DNA of 64,000 nt from Desulfosudis oleivorans (GTDB lineage Bacteria > Desulfobacterota > Desulfobacteria > Desulfobacterales > SURF-7): the NCBI GenBank assembly GCA_020723325.1, contig DYJD01000008.1:62001-126000 (forward strand), written 5' to 3'. Shown piece after piece: positions 26,018 to 35,025 of the stretch. Position 1 is the first letter of the stretch. Every line of letters begins with the position of its first letter. A model generated the notes under the pieces. That model was not told the origin of the DNA. It searched no databases and saw only the letters and a list, made by a program, of their open reading frames with translations. A program made the position numbers and the translations under genes.

Positions 26018-27793
26018 TTATTCCTTGTACATATTTTCGATTTCCTGAGCATATTTGGAATAAATTATGCGGCGTTTTAATTTCATTGTGGGCGTTAGTT
26101 CCTCGCCTTCAATGGATAGTTCTTGTGGTAGGATAACCCACTTTTTAATGCTTTGAACCCTGGCAAGGGTTGAGTTGACTTGATCCACTTGTTTCTGGAG
26201 GTGAGCCTTAAATTTATCACATTTTGAGGCTTCAGTTGCTGTGGCGGCAGAGCTACCGGCTGCGGCTGCCTCAGTTTTGACTTTTTCAGGATCAAGGGTA
26301 AATAAGGCGGTCATAAATTTGCGGCGATCGCCGACGACTACTGCCTGACTGATCACCGGGATAGCTTTGAGTTTCCCTTCCAGAACCTGGGGCGGAATAT
26401 TTTCGCCTCCGGCTGTAATAATCAATTCCTTTTTGCGGTCAGTGATTTTCAAGAAACCTTTTTCATCGATAATGCCGACATCGCCGGAATGGAGCCAGCC
26501 GTCCTTATCCATGGTTTCTTTGGTGGCAGCTTCGTTTTTAAAGTACCCCTTAAAAACATGACGGCCGCGCATCAAGACCTCGCCGTCATCGGCAATGGAT
26601 AGTTCCGTGCTAGGTACTTTGGGACCGGCCCAGCCGATGCGGTATTTAAAGGGATGGGGCAGGGATACAGTGGCCGGTCCGGTGCATTCACTCATGCCGT
26701 AAACTTCTGTGATGGGAACCGCCAGGCTGTGAAAAAATTCAAGTGTATCCATGGAAATCGGTGCAGCCGTTGAGATGAACAGCCGGCAACGATCAAAGCC
26801 GAGTTTTTCACGGACTTTTGAGAAGACCAGTTTTTTTGCAAGTCCATACATGAAGGGTTTGGGACCGCCTTCCTGATCCCCATAGCCGGCAGCAAGGCCT
26901 TTTTTGCGCGCCCAAGCGGCAATTTTCTTTTTCAAGGGTGGATTCTGAGCTCCGGCTGCTACCATTTTCGCCTGAATTTTTTCCCAGACCCGCGGAACAC
27001 CCACAAAGATGGTCGGCCGAACCTCTCTGAGATTATCGCCAAGAAGATCAAGGCTTTCTGCAAACCAGCACGTGGCCCCCATGATGACCGGACCATGCAT
27101 ACTCACAACTTGTTCAGCAATATGGCTGAGGGGCAGGTAGCTGACTATCTGGTCTTCATGGCTTCCATTGATGAGATCTATGACTTGGCCGGCGGTCCAG
27201 GTGATGTTGTCATGGCTGATCATAACCCCTTTGGGGTTGCCTGTCGTACCGGATGTATAGATCAAGGTGCAGCAGTCATCGGGATTTTGGGCATTGATTC
27301 TTTTATCAAGCTCGCTTTCACTTACTTTTTCCGCAAGTTTGGGCAGATCATTCCATGCGTGCACATTCGGATCTGGATCTGAGCCGTTCATCAGCACAAT
27401 GGCCTTCAGATCCGGCAGATTCTGCCGTATTTGTTTGAATTTGGCCAATTGCTCGGCATTTTCCACAACGGCGATATTCGCCTCGCTGTGTTCGGAGATA
27501 TACTGGCATTGCTCCGGACTATTGGTTGTGTATATTCCGCCCGGAACAGCCCCGGCAAAGATACCGGCCATATTGCTGACAAACCATTGAGGGCAGTTGT
27601 TCCCAAGGATGCTGACCGCTTTCCCTTTTTCCAGGCCAAGGGCCATGAAAGCCCGAGCCGTTGTCCTGATTTGGTTATGATATTCATTCCAGGTGGTTTC
27701 TTTCCATGCGCCACCGACTTTGAATTTCAAAGCAGGTTTATCCCCATACTTTGCAACTGTTTTTTTCATCGTTTCCATGACCGTTGTTTTCAT
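26018..27793 (-). CDS. Long-chain acyl-CoA synthetase (AMP-binding)
   Basis: Activates fatty acids to acyl-CoA with ATP; the entry step of beta-oxidation. At 591 residues it has the AMP-binding P-loop-like motif YTSGTTGNPKGV, the VYGMSECTGPATV motif, GWLHSGDVGIIDEKGFLKITDRKKELI and a C-terminal domain that ends in LTPTMKLKRR. It belongs to the FAA1-type long-chain group (the membrane-associated type without a signal peptide). GGAGAG lies 4-5 nt before the ATG. It stands alone on the minus strand, divergent from the MarR gene at 28062, which may regulate it. Confidence 0.93.
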   Translation of the reverse strand: MKTTVMETMKKTVAKYGDKPALKFKVGGAWKETTWNEYHNQIRTTARAFMALGLEKGKAVSILGNNCPQWFVSNMAGIFAGAVPGGIYTTNSPEQCQYISEHSEANIAVVENAEQLAKFKQIRQNLPDLKAIVLMNGSDPDPNVHAWNDLPKLAEKVSESELDKRINAQNPDDCCTLIYTSGTTGNPKGVMISHDNITWTAGQVIDLINGSHEDQIVSYLPLSHIAEQVVSMHGPVIMGATCWFAESLDLLGDNLREVRPTIFVGVPRVWEKIQAKMVAAGAQNPPLKKKIAAWARKKGLAAGYGDQEGGPKPFMYGLAKKLVFSKVREKLGFDRCRLFISTAAPISMDTLEFFHSLAVPITEVYGMSECTGPATVSLPHPFKYRIGWAGPKVPSTELSIADDGEVLMRGRHVFKGYFKNEAATKETMDKDGWLHSGDVGIIDEKGFLKITDRKKELIITAGGENIPPQVLEGKLKAIPVISQAVVVGDRRKFMTALFTLDPEKVKTEAAAAGSSAATATEASKCDKFKAHLQKQVDQVNSTLARVQSIKKWVILPQELSIEGEELTPTMKLKRRIIYSKYAQEIENMYKE

Positions 27794-27840
27794 CTACTCT
27801 CCTTTCGTTCGCGATTGAAAAAAAATCCCCTGCCGTTTTC

Positions 27841-27861
27841 GTAACTTTTTTGAAAGGTTAC
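27841..27861. promoter_or_regulatory. Inverted repeat upstream of acyl-CoA synthetase, possible operator
   Basis: GTAACTTT / AAGGTTAC (one wobble pair) with a 5-nt loop, 48 nt upstream of the synthetase start and downstream of its likely promoter. The adjacent divergent MarR gene makes a MarR-type operator plausible, but this rests only on position and symmetry. Confidence 0.3.
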
Positions 27862-27955
27862 ATGTCGCAGTGTAAGAAACCTTGTTTATTGTACCGTTCT
27901 TTGTTTTGTTTTTGAGAAATAGTGAAGCAAGCCATCTTTAAGTAAAGACCTATTT

Positions 27956-27984
27956 TGCATATCTCAGAGAAATGATTTTGTCAA
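27956..27984 (-). promoter_or_regulatory. Candidate promoter of the acyl-CoA synthetase gene
   Basis: On the minus strand TTGACA (27984-27979), a 17-nt spacer and TATGCA (27961-27956). The first 13 bases (TTGACAAAATCAT) are identical to the candidate promoter upstream of the 3-hydroxyacyl-CoA dehydrogenase operon (38142). The -10 box is weak. Confidence 0.4.
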
Positions 27985-28061
27985 AAAAAACTATTGATTG
28001 TTCTTGGCAAAATAATACGTATGGGTATATTTCTAATTAAAAAAATATATAGAGGTATTAT

Positions 28062-28547
28062 ATGGTAAAAGATAATACTGAAGGGCATAATTTAAAAATT
28101 CCCATTGAAGATCCATCCGACTGTCCCTATTTTTTAATTTCCCGTGTTGCTTTGCAGGTTTCGGCAGCCCTGAAAAGAGGCTTCGTCGGCGCCCGGGTTG
28201 AATCTGTCAAGCCGGCCTATTTGGGGGTATTGATCGCATTGTGGCGTGAAGATGGGCTAAAGGTAATTGAGTTGGGGCGATCAGCAGGCTTGGAACCCTC
28301 CACAATGACCAGTCTATTGGATCGTATGGAGAATGACGGTTTGACATACCGGGCCGCTGATCCCAAAGATCGCAGAGTGCAATTGATCTATTTAACCGAT
28401 TCCGGAAGAAAAATCCAAGGAGCCGTCTTGCAAGTAGTGGATGAAGTCCTTTCCAATGTGTTCAACGGCATTTCTTTTAAAGAAGTGTCGCAAGTAATGA
28501 ATCTGTTACGGCGGGTGCTCGCCAATGCCAATGAAAGGAGGAGATGA
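28062..28547 (+). CDS. MarR family transcriptional regulator
   Basis: A 161-residue winged-helix regulator. The recognition part is typical: LGVLIALWREDGLKVIELGRSAGLEPSTMTSLLDRMENDGLTYR, then the wing RAADPKDRRVQLIYLTDSGRK. Helices at both ends would form the dimer. The stop codon overlaps the start of a decayed HgdB-like gene (TGATG), with AAAGGAGGAG just before, so the regulator once led an operon with a 2-hydroxyacyl-CoA dehydratase-type enzyme. Today its likely targets are itself and the divergent acyl-CoA synthetase (inference). Confidence 0.88.
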   Translation: MVKDNTEGHNLKIPIEDPSDCPYFLISRVALQVSAALKRGFVGARVESVKPAYLGVLIALWREDGLKVIELGRSAGLEPSTMTSLLDRMENDGLTYRAADPKDRRVQLIYLTDSGRKIQGAVLQVVDEVLSNVFNGISFKEVSQVMNLLRRVLANANERRR

Positions 28548-28740
28548 TGCCGAACTCCAAAATGCCCGCATCGGTTTTGCCTGCGCATATACACCGCTGG
28601 CTTTGATCCATGCGGTTGGTTATACACACTATCGTATTTTACCGAACGGTGATTGGCCGGACTAGGCCGGACAATTGGGTCATGAGTCGCATAATAGCGG
28701 CAATATTGAAGGCCATGTTGACCGCAATTTTATAAAATAG
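28547..28740 (+). pseudogene. Remnant of 2-hydroxyacyl-CoA dehydratase (HgdB/BcrC-like) gene
   Basis: The ATG at 28547 overlaps the MarR stop and has a strong ribosome site, but the frame soon breaks. From 28570 another frame reads IGFACAYTPLALIHAVG and continues YTHYRILPNGDWPD, the N-terminal signature of the HgdB/BcrC family. An in-frame TAG follows at 28663-28665, and then about 24 codons of unclear match to a TAG at 28738. Intact members have roughly 400 residues, so most of the gene is deleted. One base missing between 28565 and 28570 explains the frameshift. Confidence 0.75.
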
Positions 28741-28759
28741 TAGATGGTAAGGAGCGAAA

Positions 28760-28976
28760 ATGTATTATTTCGGAATCGATATCGCTAGTCTTTCCTGCGA
28801 TGCGGGTTCAATCCTGTTGCCATGTCCGGGGGAGTGGTTAAAATGGAGGTGTCATCCGCGCCCTCAGCACTACTCTGAACCAGCAATTGTTCGTCCCTGG
28901 CCAGCCGGATAAAGTGGGTGCTTTGGGGGCGGCGTTGATTGCTAAAGAGCGCATGGAAAACAGCAAAGCAGCTTAA
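28760..28976 (+). pseudogene. Remnant of dehydratase activator ATPase (HgdC/BadF family) gene
   Basis: AAGGA precedes ATG 28760, which reads MYYFGIDIASLSCDA, the start of the ASKHA-fold activator ATPases. The sequence then jumps to their C-terminal end: AMSGGVVK in a second frame (about 28819-28842) and, after a one-base deletion in an A run, NGGVIRALSTTLNQQLFVP and GQPDKVGALGAALIAKERM in a third, ending at TAA 28974-28976. Intact activators have about 250-300 residues; some 70 codons remain in three frames. The end overlaps the convergent glycosyltransferase gene by 4 nt. Confidence 0.78.
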
Positions 28977-30103
28977 TCCTTGCTCTTTCCCCAAGGGCGG
29001 CTTGTCTTTTCCGGAAAAATGATGAATCTTCTTCCACCGAAATTAAAGATAAGTCCTAACATTGTGGCAAGGATTTTTGCGAGGGCAGGGGGGATTTGCC
29101 AGTCTAGAAAAAGTTTTGTAAAGATGAGGTCAAAGATCGACATAATTCCCACAAAAGCGGAATAGACCAATATTTCTTTCGTGGATTCCCATTTGACATT
29201 CTGCCTGAAAAGCAAAATGGTACAAAGGTGATAATTTAAAACAGCGGCCATAAAAAAAGCGGTCAGGGCCGACCAGGTGACACCGATTTCCGAGTAGTAA
29301 AGCAACAGAAAAAGGAACAGATTGATTAGAGCCGATACCCCGCCGATTGAAAAATAAACAAGGAATTGGATCGGCAAGGGTGCATGATGGGCATTATACC
29401 TGAAAATGCAATATAAGGCGCGAAATCCGTCTTTAACCCCGATTTTTTTACCTTCTGCATAGGTCCGGCCGTAATAAGAAACGCCCATCTCATATATTCT
29501 GGGGCGCAATTGAGCGATTTTGGCTACGATTTCCGGTTCTATGCCGAAGCGATCTTCTTCAATCTCCACTTTTTGAATCAGTTCCCGACGAAAGACTTTA
29601 TAGCATGTTTCCATATCCGTTAAATTCAGGTCTGTGAACATGTTGGAAAGCAAGGTAAGAAAACGGTTGCCCATATAATGCCAGAAATATATCACCCGAT
29701 GGGCTCCGGCAGATAAAAAACGTGAGCCAAAGACAACATCCGCATGATCATCCATCAGCGGAACCAAAAGTCTTTTCAGATCATTGGGATGATACTCCAA
29801 ATCCGCATCCTGAACCGCCACATAGTCCCCTGTGGCATTGCGGAACCCAGTTCTTAAAGCTGCGCCCTTACCCTGGTTTTCCTCGTGAAGGAATACTTTT
29901 ATTTCCCTGTGCTTTTCTGCTATTTTTCGGGCAATAATTAAGCTTTGATCAGAAGAGCAATCATCCACAATGATAATTTCAAGATCAAGATTCTCATCTG
30001 CGATTTGCAGCACTCTTTCAACACATTTTTCTATGGTTTTTTCCTCATTATAGCAAGGGATAACAACGCTCAGAATTCTTGCTTGTTTGGGGCCATTTTC
30101 CAT
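28973..30103 (-). CDS. GT2 glycosyltransferase-GtrA fusion (DPM1-like)
   Basis: A 376-residue membrane protein. Residues 1-240 form a family 2 glycosyltransferase of the dolichyl/undecaprenyl-phosphate mannose synthase type (SVVIPCYNEEKTIEKCV, IIIVDDCSSDQS, NQGKGAALRTGF, VAVQDADLEYHP, GSRFL). Residues 240-365 form a GtrA-like domain with four membrane segments. It likely makes a polyprenyl-phosphate sugar and flips or hands it on for cell-surface glycosylation. The gene stands alone on the minus strand between a decayed locus and an acyl-CoA dehydrogenase. Confidence 0.88.
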   Translation of the reverse strand: MENGPKQARILSVVIPCYNEEKTIEKCVERVLQIADENLDLEIIIVDDCSSDQSLIIARKIAEKHREIKVFLHEENQGKGAALRTGFRNATGDYVAVQDADLEYHPNDLKRLLVPLMDDHADVVFGSRFLSAGAHRVIYFWHYMGNRFLTLLSNMFTDLNLTDMETCYKVFRRELIQKVEIEEDRFGIEPEIVAKIAQLRPRIYEMGVSYYGRTYAEGKKIGVKDGFRALYCIFRYNAHHAPLPIQFLVYFSIGGVSALINLFLFLLLYYSEIGVTWSALTAFFMAAVLNYHLCTILLFRQNVKWESTKEILVYSAFVGIMSIFDLIFTKLFLDWQIPPALAKILATMLGLIFNFGGRRFIIFPEKTSRPWGKSKD

Positions 30104-30259
30104 TTTTTACTCCTTATGGTTTTTGCATCCGGCATAGGTATATTTGCCGGTTACCAAAAGCTTGTTTTGATAACGCGCGATCCGAAGTTTCTGTTTACAC
30201 CGAAATACAATGAAAAGGCTATTATCATTAGTGCCCAGAATTTTAAATTTTCTAGTGTC

Positions 30260-31423
30260 TTATCGGTTTGCCTTGCGATACCCCAATTGATCCATGGCAA
30301 TGATGGACTTGCAGATATTGGCCGAACCCTCCACGATCGTATAAGTCGGGATGTCGCGGTAGTAACGGGCCAGGGGGTATTCCGTGGAATAGCCATAAGC
30401 ACCCATGATGCGCATGGCGTAATTGGCGCAACGCATGGCGGTTTCGCCGGCAAAATATTTGGCCTGGGCTACTTCCAAGCCATTGTTCATGTTCCCCTGA
30501 TCTTTCTGCCAGGAGGCTTTATATACTAAAAGGCGCGCTGCCACCACTTCCGTGGTCATTTGCGCTATGAGATCCTGGTTCATCTGAAATTTCCCGATGG
30601 GCTGTCCGAATTGGTTGCGATCGTTGCAATAGCGTGTGGCGATATCTAAACAAGCCTGGGCAGAACCTACAGCACCGGCAGCGGCCGACAAACGCGTATT
30701 GTTCAGTGAGCTGAATACGATTTTGGCACCATCACCGGGTGCGCCTAGTATATTCTCTTTAGGGACTCGGGTATTATTGAAAAAGATTTCACCGGTGGGA
30801 GATGAGTGGGATCCCAGTTTCTCAAGATTGGTTGTGGTTACACCATTAAAATTTTTCGGTTCCACTATCAGGGCTGAAAGGCCTTTATTGCCTTTGGCAC
30901 GGTCCGTGTAGCAATAGCACACAAGCACGTCTGCCTGGTGGGCGTTTGAAATCCAAGTTTTAGAGCCATTCAGCACAAAATGATCACCGCCGTCGTCTGC
31001 TGTAGATTCCATGGCCATTACGTCGGAGCCGGCATTGGGTTCGGTGATGGCGAAGGCGCCTAATAATTCAGCTTGGCATAATTTGGCAAGATATTTATTT
31101 TTTACCGTTTCAGAACCATAAAGATGTATCGGAAATGCACAGCCGATGCTGATAAGGTTGATCTGAACCCGTAAAGAGCTCGATACCCTGGCAATTTCTT
31201 CTGTGATGATACTGGTGGCCAACCAATCCATTCCTTCGCCGCCGAATGCTTCGGGAATTACTGTCCCGAAAAAGCCGAGTTTGCCCATGGGTTTAAGAAC
31301 TTCCTCAATCGGCAAATAATGATTTTTATCCCACTCGTCGGCAAAAGGGGCAATATGTTTTACGGCAAATTCGCGCACTGCTTTTTGCAGCATTTCATGC
31401 TCTTTTGACAGTGAGAAATTCAT
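30260..31423 (-). CDS. Acyl-CoA dehydrogenase
   Basis: A 387-residue classic acyl-CoA dehydrogenase: LGAFAITEPNAGSDVMAMES, NGSKTWISNAHQADV, FNNTRVPKENILG, GAYGYSTEYPLARYYRD and the catalytic Glu in YTIVEGSANICK. It converts acyl-CoA to trans-2-enoyl-CoA with an ETF-type acceptor. ATG 31423 is chosen because AAGGAG lies 6-7 nt before it; the frame upstream to 31516 lacks family similarity. No ETF genes are in the window. The gap 30104-30259 holds nothing I recognise. Confidence 0.93.
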   Translation of the reverse strand: MNFSLSKEHEMLQKAVREFAVKHIAPFADEWDKNHYLPIEEVLKPMGKLGFFGTVIPEAFGGEGMDWLATSIITEEIARVSSSLRVQINLISIGCAFPIHLYGSETVKNKYLAKLCQAELLGAFAITEPNAGSDVMAMESTADDGGDHFVLNGSKTWISNAHQADVLVCYCYTDRAKGNKGLSALIVEPKNFNGVTTTNLEKLGSHSSPTGEIFFNNTRVPKENILGAPGDGAKIVFSSLNNTRLSAAAGAVGSAQACLDIATRYCNDRNQFGQPIGKFQMNQDLIAQMTTEVVAARLLVYKASWQKDQGNMNNGLEVAQAKYFAGETAMRCANYAMRIMGAYGYSTEYPLARYYRDIPTYTIVEGSANICKSIIAMDQLGYRKANR

Positions 31424-31916
31424 AGGTGGCTCCTTAAATTTTAAATAACAACCAGCCCGACCATATCGCCGGTTGTAAAAATACCAGTACACCGACCAGG
31501 TCCGATTGATCGGCATTTAGATTTCCCGAAATTGTTTGCTTCATAGTTTATGTATAAAGCCTTGGCAATAGTCAAGGCAGTGAAAAATAAAAAAAATATT
31601 GCAATCAACAGCCAAAGAACACTATATGTTGTTCAATTAAATAGAGTTATATACAATTTGTTGAGGAAAGAATTGACAATCATATTATTTTATTGCAGAT
31701 TAATAAAAAAAGACACCTTTCATCTTAAAAAGAATATAAAGAATTGGGTTGTAAAGAAAAAAAGGCTTGACATGGGCTTTAAGGCTGATAGGATTAATAG
31801 GGATCTATAATTCGTTAAGACGCTGTAAGGTGAATTGCCATCGAGCTTGTCAATATTGAGTTGCTTCTTGTAGTTTCGCTAACAGAGCAGTAGGGACCAT
31901 TATAGCAGATTGGCTT
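31424..31916. other. AT-rich intergenic region
   Basis: A 493-nt gap between divergent genes. A very AT-rich, lysine-rich frame at 31550-31810 has no ribosome site or recognisable domain and is probably not a gene. A possible promoter for the NlpC/P60 gene is TTGACA (31767-31772) with TAGGAT 16 nt later, about 120 nt upstream of the start. Confidence 0.5.
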
Positions 31917-33257
31917 ATGCAGGGAAAAGGAATAAATAAAACCGCAATTCTGATTTTCTTCGTTGTTTTGATTTTCTTGGCGCAGGCGTCCGCGGTCCAG
32001 GCGAGCAAGAAGACTGGAGTTGCCAAGAAACCTTCTGATAAGTTTTTCAAAACGAGCAAGCCTAAAAGCAACCAAAAGACTAATGAAGAAACAGCAAAAA
32101 AGAAAAAGGCCAAAGGAAACAACAATAGCCTTAAAACAGAAAAGCCCAAGTCCACTGTAGAAAAAAGAGCAAAAAATATCAATCCATATAAGCCTCAATA
32201 CTCCCAGCTAAAACGCAGCAGAGCAAAAATTACCCCGCGATCCACGAAGGACCAGGATATTGTCGAATTACGGTTAAATGAAGAAGCTGAAAGACTTGTG
32301 GGTATACCATATTGTGCCGGAGGGGCAAGCTTAAGGGGAACAGACTGCTCCGGATTGACACGACAAATCTACTCCCGCCTATTCGGCATCAATATGCCCC
32401 ATAATTCTACGGACCAAAGCCGTTTGCCCTTCTTGACGGATGTGCCGGTGGATGATTTACAAGCCGGAGACCTTATTTTTTGGGGGCCGAATAAAAAACG
32501 CATCAATCATGTCGGCATTTATTTGGCAGACGGCAAATTTATTCATGCTTCCAGAAAATCGGGTGTTACGATTTCGAGCTTTTATGAACCGTATTGGGTG
32601 GGCCGATTTATTGGTTCAAAGCGGGTCAAGGGGTTGGCAGCCTATACGGACGGTATCCGCACCGCCTCCAGAACGGACGATACCACCTATGATGTGCGCC
32701 AGGCAGTTGCATTGGGATACAACACTCCCATGTTGGGTAGTAATATGGATTTAAATTTAGGCGCTTTTATGGAATTCAATCGCAGCGAAAAAACGGCGAC
32801 CTGGAGGTATGCCGGCCTGAATCCATCTTACGGTTCATATGATATGGGTTTCCGTAAAGGAGCCTGGGTTTCAACGGATGCGAAAATATTCGACTGGCTC
32901 GCCATTACTCCAACTTTGGGATATGTAGATGGTCATTCCGCCGCATATGATAAGGACGGAGTCCGCCAGATCTTAGGGCTCGGGGCTCGGATGGCGCCTA
33001 ATAATTCAAGATGGTCTTTGGTCATGTCTGCAGCTTACAGCACCCAGCCGGACGAATCCTTGCAATGGTCCGAGCTGTCCCACAGGGATTGGAAAACATT
33101 GGACATGAGTTTTGGATTCAGCTACAGTTTCACCAACCTTCTGAAACTGTCCGTAACCGGTACCAGAACAGGCAAAGATCTCCTTGACGGTCAGGAAGAT
33201 CTGAACAAAGGCTTGAAGCTGGATGACGTGCTCTTCCGGTTTGATGTGGGCTTCTGA
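31917..33257 (+). CDS. Secreted NlpC/P60 peptidase with C-terminal beta-barrel-like domain
   Basis: A 446-residue exported protein. A signal peptide (residues 1-29, hydrophobic core ILIFFVVLIFLAQ, A-x-A site) is followed by a Lys/Ser-rich linker (30-110) and an NlpC/P60 cysteine peptidase domain (about 118-235). The catalytic residues are Cys144 in GTDCSGL, His198 in INHVGIYL and His210 in FIHAS. Residues 240-446 alternate polar and hydrophobic residues in antiparallel-strand fashion, and the protein ends in FRFDVGF with a terminal Phe, as outer-membrane barrels do. It probably cleaves peptidoglycan peptides while anchored in the outer membrane (inference). The ATG has only a weak ribosome site. 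Confidence 0.78.
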   Translation: MQGKGINKTAILIFFVVLIFLAQASAVQASKKTGVAKKPSDKFFKTSKPKSNQKTNEETAKKKKAKGNNNSLKTEKPKSTVEKRAKNINPYKPQYSQLKRSRAKITPRSTKDQDIVELRLNEEAERLVGIPYCAGGASLRGTDCSGLTRQIYSRLFGINMPHNSTDQSRLPFLTDVPVDDLQAGDLIFWGPNKKRINHVGIYLADGKFIHASRKSGVTISSFYEPYWVGRFIGSKRVKGLAAYTDGIRTASRTDDTTYDVRQAVALGYNTPMLGSNMDLNLGAFMEFNRSEKTATWRYAGLNPSYGSYDMGFRKGAWVSTDAKIFDWLAITPTLGYVDGHSAAYDKDGVRQILGLGARMAPNNSRWSLVMSAAYSTQPDESLQWSELSHRDWKTLDMSFGFSYSFTNLLKLSVTGTRTGKDLLDGQEDLNKGLKLDDVLFRFDVGF

Positions 33258-33312
33258 TTCTAGTATAAATATCTTTTAACCTCAGCAGTCGCTCTGCCAC
33301 TGAATACCTGCC

Positions 33313-34194
33313 ATGAAAGAAAGACATTTCGGACCTGTCTGGTTCATACCGGGTGAAAACAGGGGAAAGTATCCGTATTGCCATTCCGTCTTTATTCCAG
33401 ATGCCGGAATTTTGATTGATCCGGCCTCTGATCGCGGCAGATTGGAACGGCTGCGGGAAGAAAACACGGTTCGGGAAATCTGGCTCAGCCATTGGCATGA
33501 GGATCATTTCATGCATCTTGATCTTTTTGATGACTTGCCACTGGCAATTTCAGCTCCCGACACCCAGCCGCTTTCAGACCTTGATGCTTTGCTGGATGCC
33601 TATGGTTTGGATGAAGATTTTCGGGAATATTGGGTCCCCTTATATAAGGACCTTTTTCATTTTAGACCGCGGATTCCTTCCAGAATTTTAGAGCCTGGCG
33701 AGATCGTTGCATGCGATTCACTTACCATTCAGGTGATCTCTGCACCCGGCCATACTCCTGGGCACCTTGCCTTTTATTTTCAAGAACCGGAAGTCCTTTT
33801 TTTAGGCGACTATGATTTAACTTCTTTTGGACCCTGGTATGGGGATGTGCATTCCAGCATGAGCAGCACCATCGAATCTGTAAGGCGGTTGCAAAAAATA
33901 CCGGCAAAAGTCTGGCTGACTTCCCATGAAACAGGTGTATTTGAGAACGACCCCGACCAGATTTGGGACAAATACCTACAAGTGATCCAGCTCCGTGAAG
34001 AAAAATTATTGCACTTATTGGGGGAACCGCGCAGCATGGAGGAAATCATCGATGCTTGTATTATTTATCGCAAAAAAAGAGAGCCCAGAGCTTTTTTTGA
34101 ATTCGGTGAACGCGCCCACATGCGCAAGCACTTGGAAAAACTTACCCAGGAAGGGCGCGTAGTCTTGGAGAAGGGGAAATATCATCTATTATGA
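33313..34194 (+). CDS. MBL-fold metallo-hydrolase
   Basis: A 293-residue protein of the metallo-beta-lactamase superfamily. The metal motif SHWHEDH (near residue 59), a second His in APGHTPGHLAF and the Asp in FLGDYDLTSFG are present, and a further His in LTSHETG. The C-terminal 90 residues are helical, as in LACTB2-like hydrolases. The substrate is unknown. It follows the NlpC/P60 gene by 55 nt and may share its transcript. Confidence 0.85.
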   Translation: MKERHFGPVWFIPGENRGKYPYCHSVFIPDAGILIDPASDRGRLERLREENTVREIWLSHWHEDHFMHLDLFDDLPLAISAPDTQPLSDLDALLDAYGLDEDFREYWVPLYKDLFHFRPRIPSRILEPGEIVACDSLTIQVISAPGHTPGHLAFYFQEPEVLFLGDYDLTSFGPWYGDVHSSMSSTIESVRRLQKIPAKVWLTSHETGVFENDPDQIWDKYLQVIQLREEKLLHLLGEPRSMEEIIDACIIYRKKREPRAFFEFGERAHMRKHLEKLTQEGRVVLEKGKYHLL

Positions 34195-34216
34195 AATTTT
34201 ATGAAGGACTTTCCAG

Positions 34217-34987
34217 TTATTCACCCTTAAATATCGGCGCCCGTTTTTCCAAAAAAGCAGTAAAACCTTCTATGGCGTCTCTTGAATTTGCAACCACCTG
34301 ACTGCCCTCGGATTCTACTACTAGCCCTTGATCAATTCCTTCGTAAATACCGGCGGACATGGCTTTCAGGACACTGGCAACGGCCATGGGCGGACGCATC
34401 GCAAGCGTTTCGGCGAAATTTAACGTGTCTGCCATGAGCTTCTCCGGAGCTGATAATTGATTGGCCAGACCGATTTGATAGGCCTCAGCAGCACTGAGAC
34501 GCTTGCTGAACAGGATCATGTCCAGGGCTTTGGCCCTACCCACGACCCGCATCAGTCGCTGAGTTCCGCCCCAGCCGGGGATGATGCCCAAATTCAGTTC
34601 AGTTAGGCCGATTTGGAGCTTGGGTGAATCGACCAGCAGACGAAAATGGCAGCATAAAGCCAATTCCAGGCCCCCTCCCAGCGCGTGGCCGTTGATGGCG
34701 GCGATGACCGGTTTGGCAAAGCGATCCACTCTTCGGAAGAGTTCTCTGCCTTTGGGTCCGGTTTGAGCGGCGTTGGCAGCATCACTGACGTCATATCCAG
34801 CGGAAAAGCATTTGTTACCGGCACCGGTTAATACTACGACGCGTAAATTTGCATCCTGCTCAATTATATCCAAGGCTTTTTCAAAGTCCAGCATAGCAGC
34901 AAGATTCCAGGTGTTGGCCGGCGGCCGGTTGATGGTGATGACGGCAACATGCCCTTTTGTTTCAAACAGCAAGGTTTCTAATGTCAT
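34217..34987 (-). CDS. Enoyl-CoA hydratase/isomerase
   Basis: A 256-residue crotonase-fold enzyme that hydrates trans-2-enoyl-CoA. The oxyanion-hole parts (AGNKCFSAGYDVSD, INGHALGGGLELAL) and the second catalytic Glu (GLTELNLGIIPGWGGTQRLMR) are intact, so hydratase activity is likely. It is the last gene of a minus-strand operon with an acyl-CoA dehydrogenase and a 3-hydroxyacyl-CoA dehydrogenase (38024 to 34217). Confidence 0.93.
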   Translation of the reverse strand: MTLETLLFETKGHVAVITINRPPANTWNLAAMLDFEKALDIIEQDANLRVVVLTGAGNKCFSAGYDVSDAANAAQTGPKGRELFRRVDRFAKPVIAAINGHALGGGLELALCCHFRLLVDSPKLQIGLTELNLGIIPGWGGTQRLMRVVGRAKALDMILFSKRLSAAEAYQIGLANQLSAPEKLMADTLNFAETLAMRPPMAVASVLKAMSAGIYEGIDQGLVVESEGSQVVANSRDAIEGFTAFLEKRAPIFKGE

Positions 34988-35025
34988 TGGTTATCTCCGA
35001 ACTGGTATTAATGGACCGTTTTCTA

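Noticed and set aside
28663-28665. In-frame TAG as pyrrolysine codon in an HgdB-like gene
   Set aside because: The same gene also has a frameshift and lacks most of its body, so decay explains the TAG better.
31550-31810. Possible 86-residue small protein
   Set aside because: The region is very AT-rich, there is no ribosome site, and the Lys/Ile/Asn-rich product shows no domain.
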